Source of the DNA: Bos javanicus
Lineage: Eukaryota; Chordata; Mammalia; Artiodactyla; Bovidae
Assembly: GCF_032452875.1 (NCBI RefSeq)
Contig: NC_083876.1
Location: 26,634,001-26,698,000 of the forward strand
DNA length: 64,000 nt
Direction: 5' to 3'
The notes under the pieces were generated by a model that was not told the origin of the DNA, did no database searches, and was given only the letters and a program-made list of their open reading frames with translations. Every line of letters begins with the position of its first letter. Positions within the stretch are counted from its first letter, which is position 1. A program made the position numbers and the translations under genes. Of this stretch, positions 45,266-57,069 are shown piece after piece.

Positions 45266-46419
45266 TGGTTAATTTTATAGTTATTTCAGACTTTTTTTTT
45301 TCCATTTGTTAAATAATTTTTCAGGTCTTACTGTGTGTCAATCAATATTCTACATACTCAGTATAAGATGATGGGAGAGACTGAATTATTGGGCCCATTC
45401 TTTATCTTTCTTGGTATCCATACACTTTGTTCTTTTTTATTGAAAGATAGTTGATTTATAGTGTTAGTTTCAGGTGTACAGCAAAGTGATTCAGTTATAT
45501 ATGTAAATATATACATTTTTTCACATTTTTTCCACTATAGGTTATTAGAAAATATTGAGCATTGTTCCCTGTGGTGTGCAGTAGGTCTTTGTTGGTTATC
45601 TATTTTATATATAGTAATGTGTATATTTTAATCCCAAACTCCTAATTTATTTTCACCCCTTTGGTAACCAAGATTGTTTTCTATGTCTGTGAATCTATTT
45701 CTGTTTGTAAAAAAATTCATTTGTATCAGTTTTTTAGATTACATATCTAAGCAATATCAAATGATATGTCTTTCTCTGACTAAAACTTCACTCAGATTAT
45801 AATGCGAAATACATCCAAGTTACTGCAAGTGGCATTATTTTGTTCTTTTATGGCTGAGTAATATTTCATTGTATATATGTACTGCATCTTCTTTATCTGT
45901 TCCTCTGTCAATGGGCATTTAGGTTGCTTCCATATCTTGGCTGTTGTAAATAGGGCTGCAGTGAGCACTGGGGTGTGTGTATCTTTTTGAAGTATGGTTT
46001 AATCCTGAAACATGCCCATGAGTGGGATTGCAGAATCATATGGTGGTAGATTTATTTTTAGTGTAAGGAACTTATATATTGTTCTCCATAGTGGTTGTAT
46101 CTATCTACATTCCAACCAACAGTGCAAGAGGGTTCTTTTCCTCCATATCATCTCTAGCAGTTTTTATGCACAGACAGTTTTTGTTGGCCATTCTGACCAG
46201 TGTGAAGTGATATCTCACTCTAGTTTGGATATACATTTCTCACTATAATAATTAGTGATATTGAGCACCTTTCCTGTGCTTTTTGGCCATTAATATGTCT
46301 CCTCTGGAGAAATGTCTAGTTAGATCTTCTGCCCATTTTTGGGGTGTTTTTTTGATATTGAGCTCAATTTGATGTTTGTATATTTTGGAGATAAATTCCT
46401 TGTTAATTACATCATTTGT

Positions 46420-46458
46420 GAGGCAAATGTGATAACCGCTACGCTATGGAAACGGGAC
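46420..46458 (-). pseudogene. tRNA-Val(CAC) 5'-half retropseudogene
   Basis: The reverse complement of 46420-46453 matches the first 34 nt of mammalian tRNA-Val-CAC as I know it ('gtttcc.tag.gtag.ggtt' then 'atcac.tt.gcctc'), with five mismatches, all transitions. It ends within the anticodon loop, where tRNA halves are cut. Five extra bases (gggac) sit at the tRNA 5' side. TSDs taattacatcatttgt (46404-46419) and taattacctcatttgt (46459-46474), one mismatch in 16, flank it. There is no poly-A. This fits a 'tailless' retropseudogene inserted into the L1. Confidence 0.82.
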
Positions 46459-48289
46459 TAATTACCTCATTTGTAAATATTTTCTTCCCTTCTGTAGGAT
46501 GTCTCTTTGTTCATGGTTTCCCTTGCTATGAAAAAGTTTTTAAGTTTGTTTAGGTCTCATTTGTGTTTGTTTTTATTTCCATTGCTCTAGGAAGTGGATC
46601 CAAAAAAGGTATCATTGCAATTTATGTCAAAGAGTGAGGTTGTTTATGTTTTCCTCTAAGACTTTTATAGTATCTAGTCTTATATTTATGTCTTTAATCC
46701 ATTATTTTTGTGTATGGTGTTGGAGAGTGTTCTAATTTCATTCTCTTCCATGTAGCTGTCCAGTTTTCTCAGCACCATTTATTGAGAAGACTATTTTCTC
46801 CTTTATATACTTTTGCCTCCTTTGTCATAGATTGACCATAGGTGTTTGGGTTTATTTCTGGATGTTTTATCCCGTTCCATAGATCTAGATTTCTATTTTT
46901 GTGCCAGTACTACACTGTCTTGATTACTGTATTGTTGTAGTGTAGTCTGAAGTCAGGGAGTCTGATTCCATAGGCTCCCTTTTTCTTTTCAAAATTGCTT
47001 TAGATATTAAGGTTTCGTGTTTTTTTCCTTCTAGCTCTATGAAAAATGCCACTGATAATTTTAAAGGAATCTCATTGAATTTGTAGATTACCTTGGGTAG
47101 TGTAGTCACTTTGACAATATTGTTTCTTCCAATCCCCAAGTATATCTTTCCTGTTTGTATCATCTTCTATTTTTTTCAACAGCATCTTAGTTTCTGAAGT
47201 ACAGGCTTTTGCCTTTTTAGGTTGATTCCTTGATATTTTTAGATGCAATGGTAAATAGTATTGTTTCCTTAATTTCCCTTATGATCATTCATTGTTAGTG
47301 TATAGAAATGCAATGGATTTCTGTGTATTAATTTTGGATCCTGCAACCTTACCAACTTAGTAATGAGCACTGGTAGTTTTCTGGTAGGATCATTAGGAAT
47401 GTCTATGTTGAGTACCATGTCATCTGCACATAATGATAGTTTCGCTTCTTTTAAAATCTGGATTCCATTTATTTCCATTTATTCTCTGATTGCTATGGCG
47501 ATGACTTCCTGAACTGTGTTGAATAAAAGTAGTGAGAGTGGACTTCCTTGTCCTGGTTCCTGATTTTAGGGAAATGTTTTCAGATTTTCACCATTGACCG
47601 TGATGTTTCCTGTGAGTTTGTCATTTATGACTTTTACTATGTTGAAGTAGATACCCTCTGTGTCCACTTTCTGGAACTTATTATAAAAAATGAGTGTTGA
47701 ATTTTGTCAACAGCTTTTTCTCCATCTATTGAAATGATCATATGGTTTTTATTCTTCAACCTGATGTGGTACATCACACTGATTGCTGATATTGAAAAAT
47801 CCTTGCATCCCTGGGATAAATCCCACTTGATCATGGTGTTTAATCTTTTAAATGTATTGTTGGATTTGGTTTGCTATAATTTGTCACGGATTTTTGTGTG
47901 TATCTTCATCAGTGATTTATGTTGTTGTGGTCGCTAAGTCATATTTGACTCTTTGTGACCCCATAGGCTGCAACATGCCAGGCTTCCCTGTACCTTACTA
48001 TCTTCGTGAGTTTGCTCAAAATCATGTCCATTGAGTCAGTGATGCCATCCAACCACCTCATCCTCTGTTGACCCCTTCTTCTCTTGCCCTCAATTTTTCT
48101 CAGCATCGAGGTCTTTTCCAAAGTGTCAGCTCTTTGCATTGGATGGCCAAAGTATTGGAGCTTCAGCATCAGTTCTTCCAGTAAATATTCACCATTGATT
48201 TTCTTTAGGATTGACTGGTTTGATCTCCTTTCAGTCCAAGAGATGCTCAAGAGTTTTCTCTAGCACCACAGTTCAAAAGCATCAATTCT

Positions 48290-49846
48290 TCAATGCTCAG
48301 CCTTTTTTATAGTCCAACTTTCACATCGATACATAACTACTGGAAAAATCATAGCTTTGACTAGATGGATCTTTGTCAGCAAAGTGATGTCTCTGCTTTT
48401 TAATATGCTATCTAGGTTTGTCATAGATTTTCTTCCAAGGAGCAAACATGTTTTAATTTTGTGGCTGCAGTCACTGTCCACAGCGACTTTGGAACCCAAG
48501 AAAATAAAATCTGTCACTGCTTTCACTTTTTCCCCATCTGTTTGCCATGATGTGATGGGACCATATGCCATGATTTTTGTTTTTTGACTGTTGAAATTTA
48601 AGCCAGCTTTTTCACTCTCCGTTTTAACCTCCATCAAGAGGCTCTTCAGTTCCTCTTCACTTTCTGCAATAGGGTGGTATCTGCATATCTGAGGTGGTTG
48701 ATATTTCTCCCAGCAACCTTGATTCCAGCTTGTGTTCATCCAGCCCGGCATTTTGCATGATGTACTCTGCATAGAAGTTAAATAAGCAGAGTGACAACAT
48801 ACAGCCTTGATGTATTCTTTTTCCAATTTTGAACTAGTCTGTTCAAACTAGTTGTTCCTGTTGTTTTGTCCTGCATACAGGTTTCTAAAGAGACAGGTAA
48901 AGTGGTCTGGTATTCCCTTCTCTTTAAGAGCTTTCTACAATTTGTTGTGATCCAGAAAGTCAGAGGCCTTAGCATAGTCAATGAAGTAAAAGTGGATTTT
49001 TTTTTTCCTTTAAATCCCTTACTTTTTCTACGACCTAGCAGATATTGGCAATTTGATCTCTGGTTCCTCTGCCTTTCCTAAATTCAGTTTGTACATATTG
49101 AAGTTCTTGGTTCACATACTACTGAAGCCTAGCTTGAAGGATTTTGAACATAATCTTGCTAGCATGTGAAATAAGTACAATTGTATGATAGTTTGTACAT
49201 TCTTCAGCATTGTCTTTCTTTGGGATTGGAATGAAAACTGACCTTTTCTAGTTCTGTGGCCACTGCTGAGTTTTCCAAATTTGCTGGCATATTGAGTGCA
49301 GTACTTTCACAGCATCATCTCTTAGGATTTAAAATAGCTCTGTGTAATTCCATCACCTCCACTAGCTTTGTTCACAGTACAGCTTCCTAAGGCCCACTTG
49401 ACTTCACCCTCCAGGAGATCTGCTTTTAGGTGAGTGACCACACCTAAAGGTCATTAAAAGGTCATTAAGACCTTTTTTGTACAGTTCTTCTGTATATTCT
49501 TGCCATCGCTTCTTAATGTCTTCTGCTTTTGTTAGGTCCTTGCTTTTTCTGTCCTTTTTGTGCCCATCTTTGCATGAAATGTTCCTTTGGTATCTCCAAT
49601 TTTCTTGATGAGATCTCTCATCTTTCCCATTCTATTGTTTTCTTCTGTTTCTTTGCATTGATCAATTAAGAAGGCTTTCTTATCTCTCCTTGCTATTCTC
49701 TGGAACTCTGCATTCAAATGAGTATATCTTTCCCTTTCTCCTTTGTCTTTTGCTTCTCTTCTTTTCTCAGCTATTTGTAAGGCCTCCTCAGAAAACCACT
49801 TTACCTTCTTGCATTTCTTTTCCTTGGGGAGGGTTTTGGTCACCAC
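48290..49846 (-). pseudogene. BovB reverse transcriptase pseudogene, second Asp of YADD lost
   Basis: The minus-strand open pieces 49846-49532 (pre-RT linker, 'VKWFSEEALQIAEKRREAKD', 'TKGTFHAKMG') and 48826-48290 (after the palm, 'AESEEELKSLLMEVKTESEK', 'FLGSKVAVDSDCSHKIKTCL') are separated by stops and frameshifts. At the palm (about 48672-48692) the sequence reads Tyr-Ala-Asp-Thr. A three-base in-frame loss removed the second catalytic Asp. Inactive remnant within the BovB at 47917-50354. Confidence 0.85.
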
Positions 49847-49950
49847 CTCCTGAACAATGTTATGAATGTCAGTCCCATAGTTCTTTAGGCACTCTGTCTA
49901 CGAAATCCCTTGAATCTATTTGTCATCTACACTGTATAATCATAAGGGAT

Positions 49951-50162
49951 TCGGGTTCTAGTGGTAAAAGAACCCGCCTGCCAATGAAGGAGACATAGGA
50001 GACGTGGCTTTGATCCCTGGGTCAGGAAGATCCTCTGGAGGAGGGCATGGCACCCCACTCCAGTATCCTTGCCTTAGAATCCCATGGACAGAGGAGCCTG
50101 GCAAGCTATAGTCCATAGGGTCACAGAGAGTCAGAGAAGACTGAAGCAACTTACCACCCATG
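49951..50162 (+). mobile_element. Bov-tA SINE, variant head
   Basis: The head 'gttctagtggtaaaagaacc' with 'gcctgccaatgaaggagac' and box-B-like 'ggctttgatccctgg' is the longer 'agtggtaaagaacc' variant of the Bov-tA head. The body ends 'gactgaagcaactta'. It interrupts BovB sequence that resumes at 'ggttttccctacttcaattt'. Confidence 0.88.
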
Positions 50163-51779
50163 CATACCTGCATGGTTTTCCCTACTTCAATTTGAGTCTG
50201 AATTTTGCAATAAGGAGCTGATGATATGAGTCATAAGCAGCTCCCGGTCTTGTTTTTGCTAACTGTATAGAGCTTCTCCATCTTTGGCAGCAAAGAATAT
50301 AATCAGTCTGATTTCAGTATTAACTGCCTGGTGGTGTCCCTGTGTAGAGCTGTATCATCAGTGATACTGGCCTGTAATTTTCTTTCTTTGTCATATCTTT
50401 GTCTGGTGTTTGTATCAGGGTAATGGTGGCTTCATAGAGTGAGTTAGGAAGTGTTCCCTCTGTGCGATTTTTCAGAAGGATAGGTGTTAAATCTCCTCTA
50501 AATGTTTGATAGAAGTCACCTGTGAAGTCACCTGGTCCAGGACTTTTGTTGGTGTTTTTTTTTAACTGACAGATTCAGTTTCAGTACTTACGATCGGCCT
50601 GTTCATTTGATTGCCATATAGTTTCTAGTAGTAGTTTCTTAGGATTTGTGGTATATCTGTGGTGTCCTTTGTAACTTTTACTTTTTCATTTCTAATTTTA
50701 TTGATCTGAACCTCTTTCAGTTTTTTCCTGATGAGCCTGTCTAAAAGTTTATCAATTTTCTCTATCTTTTCAAAGGAACAGCTTTTAGTTTCATTGATCT
50801 TTTCTTTTTTCATCTCTATTTTGTTTATTTCTGCTCTGATCTTTATGCTTCTTTCCTTCTACTAACTTTGGGTTTTGTTGTTCTTTTTTACTTGCTTTGG
50901 TGTAAAGTCAGGTTGTTAAAAATGTTTCTTGTATTCCAAAGTAGGCTTGTATTGCTATAAACTTCTCTCATAGTACTGCTTTTGTGGTAAAACAAAACAT
51001 CCTGTGAGTTTTGGATCATCACGTTTTTGTATTCATTTGTCTTAAGCTACTTTTTTTTTTTTTTCCTTCCTCTTTGGCTTCTTCAGTGAGTGATTTTTGG
51101 TTTGCAATTACCATGAAGTTTTGATATAGCAGTCTGTATATACATGGTTGTAAGTGGATGATCTCAATTTCAGATGCTCTTCAGATGTCTTGCATTTGTA
51201 CTCTCCTCCTCTCACAACTGTTTTAGATATCATATTTGTGTGTGGATGATTTCCTATCTTTACTGTATGTTTGCCTTTCTAGTGAACTTTCTTACCTTTT
51301 CTGCCTAGTGAAGTTCCTTTAGAATTTGTTGTAAAGCTTTTTGGTGGTGCTGAATTCTTTGTTTGTAAACTTTTGATTTCTCTATCAAATATGAATGAGA
51401 ACCTTGCTGGGTAGAGTATTCTTGTAGGTTTTTCCTTTTCACCACTTTAAATATATTGTGCCATTCCTTTCTGGTCTGCAGACTGTCTGTTGAAAAATCA
51501 GCCGATAACCTTACAGCGATTCTCTCGTATGTTATCTGTTGCTTTTCCCTTGTTGCTTTTAAGGTTTTCTCTTTAATTTTTGTCCATTTGATTATGATGT
51601 GTCTTGGTGTGTTTCCCGCTTTGGTTGGGCCTCTGAGGTACTCTCTGCACTTCCAGAACTTGTATGACTGCTTCCTTTTCCACGTTAGGGGAGTTTTCAG
51701 CTGTCATCTCTTCAATATCTTCTCAAGCCCCATCTCTCTCTCTTCTCCTTCTGGGACCCCTATAATGTGAACATTGCTG

Positions 51780-52708
51780 CATTTGGTGGTGTCACAGTGG
51801 TCTCTCAAATGGTCCTCATTTGTTGTCCTTTAATCTGTTTCTGTGGAAGTGGAATATCTTCCGGTGTCTGCCCTCTTATGGGTCTTGGTCCAGGGGCTTG
51901 TGGCATACTTCTGGGTAGGAGAGACTGGTGCCTTCCCACTGGTGGTTCTTGGCTCTTTGGTGGGCAGGGCCATGCCAAAGGGTGTGTTTAGACGCAGCCT
52001 GTCTGCTGATGGACATGGCTGTGTGCCCACCCTGTTGTTGTTTGACCTGAGGCAACCCAGCACTGGAGCCATAGCGTGTTGAGTGGGGCCAGGTCTTGGT
52101 GCCAAAGTGGCAATGCTCCAGAGAGCGAACACTGAGTGGTAATCCCTGGGGCTTCTGCCACATGGTCCTTGCCCCCACAGTGAGCTACAGCCAATCCCTA
52201 CCTTCCCGGGAGACCCTCCAAGACCAGCAAGTAGGCCCAGTCCAGGCTCCTGTGGAGTTACTGCTTTGCCCTGGGTCCCCGTGCGTGTTAAACTTGGTGT
52301 GCATCCTCCAAGAGCCGAGTCTCTGTGTCCCCCTGTCTGTGAAACTCCTGCACTCAAGCCCCACTAACCTTCAAAGCCAAATACTCTGCGGGCTCCTCCT
52401 CCTGATGCCAGACCCCGAGCTGGGGAGCCTGCTGGGCGGCTCAGAACTCTCACTCTGTGGGATAACCTCTGTGATATAATTATTTTCCAATTTTGGGTTT
52501 CCCACACCCAGTGGCTATGGGATTTGATTATCTCATAAAACCAGCCCTCCTACCATTTTGTTGTGGTTTCTTGTCTTTGGATGTAGAATATCATTTTTAG
52601 TGGTGTCCAGTCTCTTTTACTGACAGATATTCAGCAATTAGTTGTAACTGTGGGGTTTTCATAAGAGGAAGTGAGCTCAAGCCCTTCTACTCTGACATCT
52701 TCTCTCCT
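51780..52708 (-). promoter_or_regulatory. L1 5'-UTR (internal promoter region), GC-rich
   Basis: This is the most GC-rich stretch in the window and corresponds to the 5'-UTR of the minus-strand L1. It lies upstream of ORF1 sequence and is homologous to 57070-58150. In L1s this region carries the internal promoter. Long frames here on both strands (175 codons at 51830-52357 minus, 127 at 52096-52479 plus) are GC-driven and have no domain. Activity cannot be judged. Confidence 0.6.
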
Positions 52709-53402
52709 CACTCATTAGAGTTTACTATAAGCATATTTCAAATAATTATTTCCCTAAACAAAGAAATTTACAAAAATAGTAATATTACTTTTGCAAATCT
52801 TCTTACTCTCTGTTTTAGTAGAAAATCGTTCATTTTAGTATTTGTTTCTGCATTCACTCTGTTGTATTATCATACATGAGGTAGTTTCTGGAAGATTCCT
52901 CTATTTTTTCAGGAGTGAACAAAGAAAGGCATCTGACATCTTAGTATTTTATAAGTACTTTTGCAGAAAGAGTCCCCAATCACACTTTGAGACCACTGCA
53001 CTAGACTCTCTAGAGATTTCCCAAAAGATCTGAATCCCTGGTTAATTTGTGAATATTAGTATTACTTTGACTAGTTGTAAACTGAGACCAAGAGCAACAG
53101 TAGAAGTAATCATGTCCCCTGAAATATTTCAAGATAATCTATTTTTAAAATGAATTTGCACACAGTTTTCCACTGCTACTTCCCTAGTACATCACCTCTC
53201 TGAACCTGCTCAGAGATTGCATCTGTTCTGGTTCATACCTTCCTCTCACCCTTTGCAGGATGAAAAGGTGGTTGGTGTGTTTATATAGTTGTAAAAATGT
53301 GAGATGTGACTCTTTTAAGAAACTGATTTTCACTTGAAACATATGTATTGTACACAGGACACAACTGTTTCATCCCAGTTACTACCACCCCACCCTTCAA
53401 TC
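52709..53402. other. Single-copy DNA with a hAT-like end at 52975-53008
   Basis: 'aatcacactttgagaccact' followed by 'gcactag' looks like the right terminal repeat of a MER5/Charlie-type element. The rest of that element is not recognisable. No gene. Confidence 0.4.
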
Positions 53403-53675
53403 GGAGAAGGCGATGGCACCCCACTCCAGTACTCTTGCCTGGAAAATCCCATGGACGGAGGAGCCTGGTAGGCTGCAGTCCATGGGGTCGCGAAGAGTTG
53501 GACACGACTGAGCGACTTCACTTTCGGTTTTCACTTTCATGCATTGGAGAAGGAAATGGCAACCCACTCCAGTGTTCTTGCCTGGAGAATCCCAGGGACG
53601 GGGGAGCCTGGTGGGCTGCCTTCTATGGGGTCGCACAGAGTCGGACACAACTGAAGTGACTTAGCAGCAGCAGCA
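53403..53675 (+). mobile_element. Bov-A2 dimeric SINE, complete, CpG-rich
   Basis: Both monomers are present in forward orientation: 'ggagaaggcgatggcacccc', then linker 'ttttcactttcatgcattgg', then 'acaactgaagtgacttagca' and a cag tail. Most CpGs are intact (for example 'ggggtcgcgaagag'), indicating a young copy. The possible TSD ccttcaat/cctccaat is weak. Confidence 0.94.
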
Positions 53676-55782
53676 ACCTCCAATTGTCACTAACTGACTT
53701 TTATTGCTAACAGACTACAGACTTCTCACATTTCACCACCCAAATCTCACTGATCTCTATAAAATCTCCCACATTTTCCATTTCTCCTGTGTTACCATAA
53801 GAGCAGGAGATTTTTCTGGGGTTGGGGGCCAGGAGTTTCACTAAACTCAAGATGAGTCACACAGGGCAGTGGAGGCACAATAGTCAAGGTTCTGAGCTTC
53901 CACTTCGCGTGTGCAGAAACTTGATTCTTTGAGTGCAGACAGAATTGACCACACTCAATGGAATGTTTGATATTATCCTCTTCAGAGAGAGTAAGTGCAT
54001 ACCAGAATGCCAATGCATTCCATTTTACTGAGTAATATGACTTCCAAAGTGACTTCAGTAATTGGATTAGCTGGTTAGTACATTTCACTCACTTTAATAC
54101 AATCTATATGAGAAGCCAATATATAATCAAAGCAAAGGAAATTAGTGGGGTTGTCTAAATGGGTGTTTATATCAGGCTACTGTAATCTGATATGACTATT
54201 GCCATTCTAAAAAGGTATTACATCTAAAATGATATTATATCTCAACATGTGATTAAGGCCCAGTTTTCCCTGGATAGTGCTAAAGACTTAATCTTCCTCT
54301 TTAGATCCATTTCCTCCTTCATTCTGTATGAAACCACTTAGGGTTCCTAGAATTAATAAAAGCGTTTCATGCCTCTGTATCTTTACAGAGTTTGTTAGGC
54401 ACTGACCTCCCATGATTTGGCCTTGCATAGGTTTCTTTTTGGTGGGTTTGGGTCGTGGATAGAGAGGCCTGAGGTGAGATGGAAAGTCTTCCTATGAATG
54501 GCTGCATACAAGATTTCTATGGGAGGGTATTAGAAGCTCGATTCCAAAGGGTAAATGCTTCAGATTCCACTCACAAAATGAGGAGGAATGCCTAACATGT
54601 TTTAGCCAGTCTGGACTACATTTAATTTTACCAATAAAAGCTTATTTTTCATACTCCTCATGATAATAAAAACCAGTAACTTCAGCAAATAATATATTTG
54701 TTGCACTAAGTCTACAATCTTGATCAAGATCTGGATAATAGAAGACTTTTTAGTTCCATCTCTGGAGTTGGCCTTTCTAATAAACTCTAACTTCCACTGT
54801 AGCGAAGATTCTCACCAATCTGGATTGCCCCCCACATTGAACCTTAAACCAACTAGCAATTAGTATTACCCTGTATTCAAGAATTTTACCCTAAATTAAA
54901 GATATGGGAGCCCAATTCAAGTTTTATCTCCTACTATAAAACATTTTCTTAACTTTCATTCAACCTCTCTTAGCTCCAACCACTATGTCCAGTAGACAGG
55001 CAGGTCCTCCCCTGAACAAAACTCAGTATAGACTCTTATAAGTACTCATCATTGTGTGTTTCAGTTCTCCATCTACTTATCTGTGTCTGTCTCTCTAATT
55101 AGACTGTGGGTAGAGTCAGTGTTGTGTTTGTTGCATTCTATGGTGGTAGCAGCAAGCACTCAGAAACTGTTCAATGCATGAATCAGTGAATTAATTGTTT
55201 TGGGGTTCATCTTTTTAATTCCAAGAACTTCGACTCATCTTTTTGACTCCATGAATTAATTCCTTTTCCTCCTTTTAACACACTGTTTCTCAGATACATT
55301 AATTCAATTGATTAGCTGACACCATTGTTTACTAAAATGTTTTCCTCAGCAGGATATTAATGGGAATTAAGCAATAGAAGATTTTGGTAGTCTCTGAAAT
55401 GCTGAGTTAAACTTTTATGATATTTTTTCATACAGGACTTCTTAGAATTTAACATAGTAATATGTATTTTAAATCTCAGATAATTAAACCAGGGCAAACT
55501 CTTAGAGGGACATACTTAAATATAAAGAAAGCCATAAATACATATTTCACATAAACAAAAAAGTCTTCCAATAAATATTGTCCTGTAATGTTCAGAAAGG
55601 AAGTGAAAATGAGGAAGGAAGGAAGGAAGGAAAGGAGGAAAAGAAAAGTGAAATGTTTGACTAATAAGTTTGTGAAATATATCTTTAACAGTCATCAATG
55701 CAAAACATGTGTTCTGACTATAAAGTCTTGTTTTTGGCTTCATTGTGAGCTGCAGTTATTCAACCTAACATTTAAATTCTTC
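53676..55782. other. About 2 kb single-copy DNA, with (GGAA)n at 55611-55640
   Basis: No gene or interspersed repeat is recognised. A ggaa-repeat lies at 55611-55640. Confidence 0.45.
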
Positions 55783-55961
55783 AGTATATTTAAGCTACTT
55801 TAGCAAGTAGCTTAAATATACTGGTTGGCTGGATGCTGTTGATCTAGATCAAGGGCCAGGAGACTTCTTAGATGTCAGAGAGTAAATGTTAGACTTTGCA
55901 AGCAAGCTAAATGTTAGACTTTGTGAGCCAGATGTGGTATATTTTAAGCTATTTTAGCAAG
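55783..55961. repeat. Templated duplication with inverted repeat
   Basis: 55783-55799 and 55806-55822 form a perfect 17-bp inverted repeat around a 6-base loop (ttagca). Directly after it, 55821-55933 is a near copy of 56531-56625 ('ggttggctggatgctgttga', 'tctagatcaagggccag'). The block then closes at 55938-55961 with a direct repeat of 'gtatatttaagctacttta'. Within the copy 'aaatgttagactttg' is itself doubled. This looks like a replication template switch and not a mobile element. Confidence 0.8.
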
Positions 55962-57069
55962 GTCCCAATCTATCAAGTTTTCTTCTTGGGGTTTGGATTC
56001 CATTCTCAGGTTAATAACTCTTGACAATACACTGAATTCTGTAACCTTTGGCTCTTTTTATCACACCCTAGTTGTAAACTCAGTCCTGGATAAAACCAGT
56101 GATGTGTTTTAGACCATTTACATACTCCCTAAAACAAATAAATAAATGAGATACAGGGCAGATGGGTATTACTCTAAATTCATGAACACTTGTTAGTCGG
56201 GACTTTAACACCACCCAGCTAATCATTTCTCTGTTTGCTCAGGGACTTTCTTAAACACCTACTTTCTATTTTCAAACCTCTAACCTCCCATATCTCTGTT
56301 CATAACATTTATGAAAATTGGTATTTGTTCTTTTCATTATCTAAGAATGCTTTGTCTCATTAACCAGTAAGCAAGCTGTATGAAAGTAGGGACCATGCAC
56401 ATTTTCATTTCTATCACTAGCTTTTGTTACAATAATGCTGTAAAATAAATACAAGCATCTATTTCCCACATGACTGGAGGTTGCCCCTAACTTCCAGCTC
56501 TGCTGCTCTTAGTGGGGATCACTCATGGTCTGCTGGTTGGCTGGATGCTGTTGATCTAGATCAAGGGCCAGCAGACTTCTTAGGTGTCAGAGAATGAATG
56601 TTAGACTTTGCAAGCCAGATATGGCATCTGTCACAGATTTATTTTTTTATTTAAGAATTCTTTAAAAATGCAAAAACTGCTCTTAGCTATGAGCCTTACA
56701 AAAACGAACAAAAGGCTTGATTTGACACCTGGGTTATAGTATACCATGCCCTGATATAGACTGTGTTTGGGCACCTTTGCTTCAAGCTGTGTGTATAGTT
56801 AAGCTTGTGTGCCTGTGTGCTGCAGATGGGTCTCTGCTTTTTTTGATAGGTATGCATTCTGAGGGTGTGAGGATGTTCTTCTCATGGAAAGGTTAAAAGC
56901 AGAAGGGGGCCAATGAAAACACATGATGCCTCTTAAGATCTAGGCACTGGCTCACTGAGACTTTTAGCCCACATTCTGTTAGCCACATCAAGCCACGTGG
57001 CTGAGACCAAGTCAGGATGTGGGGAGGTACTCTCTGCCTGTAGTAGAAGGATAGAAAAACACATAGCAA
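55962..57069. other. Single-copy DNA including the duplication donor at 56531-56635
   Basis: 56531-56635 is the apparent source of the copy at 55821. Its text ('agggccagcagacttcttag', 'aatgttagactttgcaagcc') vaguely recalls the 'aaagggccagatagtaaata' part of a hAT MITE. Otherwise nothing is recognised. Confidence 0.45.

Larger units (their letters stand above)
47917..50354 (-). mobile_element. BovB LINE, about 2.2 kb plus a SINE, minus strand
   Basis: It runs from the BovB 3' end (gttgt-type tail, 'gtcgctaagtcatatttgac') through the whole RT to the end of the endonuclease region ('aagaatataatcagtctgat', 'tggtggtgtccctgtgtaga'). The TSD tcatcagtgat is exact at 47906-47916 and 50355-50365, and L1 sequence continues on both sides. 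A Bov-tA SINE (49951-50162) interrupts it. Confidence 0.94.
45426..52708 (-). mobile_element. Near full-length L1 LINE, minus strand
   Basis: From left to right it carries the 3'-UTR (45426-45900), ORF2 C-terminus, RT and endonuclease regions (to about 51300). The second half of ORF1 follows (about 51350-51780; 'gctgggtagagtattcttgt', 'aaatcagccgataacc') and then a GC-rich 5'-UTR (about 51780-52708). It is interrupted by a tRNA-Val half (46420-46458), a BovB (47917-50354) and a SINE. All frames are broken. Its 5'-UTR aligns with the plus-strand L1 at 57070, for example 'ataattatatc' followed by 'gtgagagttctgag'. Confidence 0.85.

Noticed and set aside
47164..47640. Host gene with reverse transcriptase-like text
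   Set aside because: Reverse-oriented L1 ORF2 with many stops, colinear with the rest of the L1 at 45426-52708.
51830..52357. 175-codon minus-strand and 127-codon plus-strand frames in GC-rich DNA
   Set aside because: They lie in the L1 5'-UTR, where high GC makes stops rare. No domain and no homologous frame in the other L1 5'-UTR at 57070.
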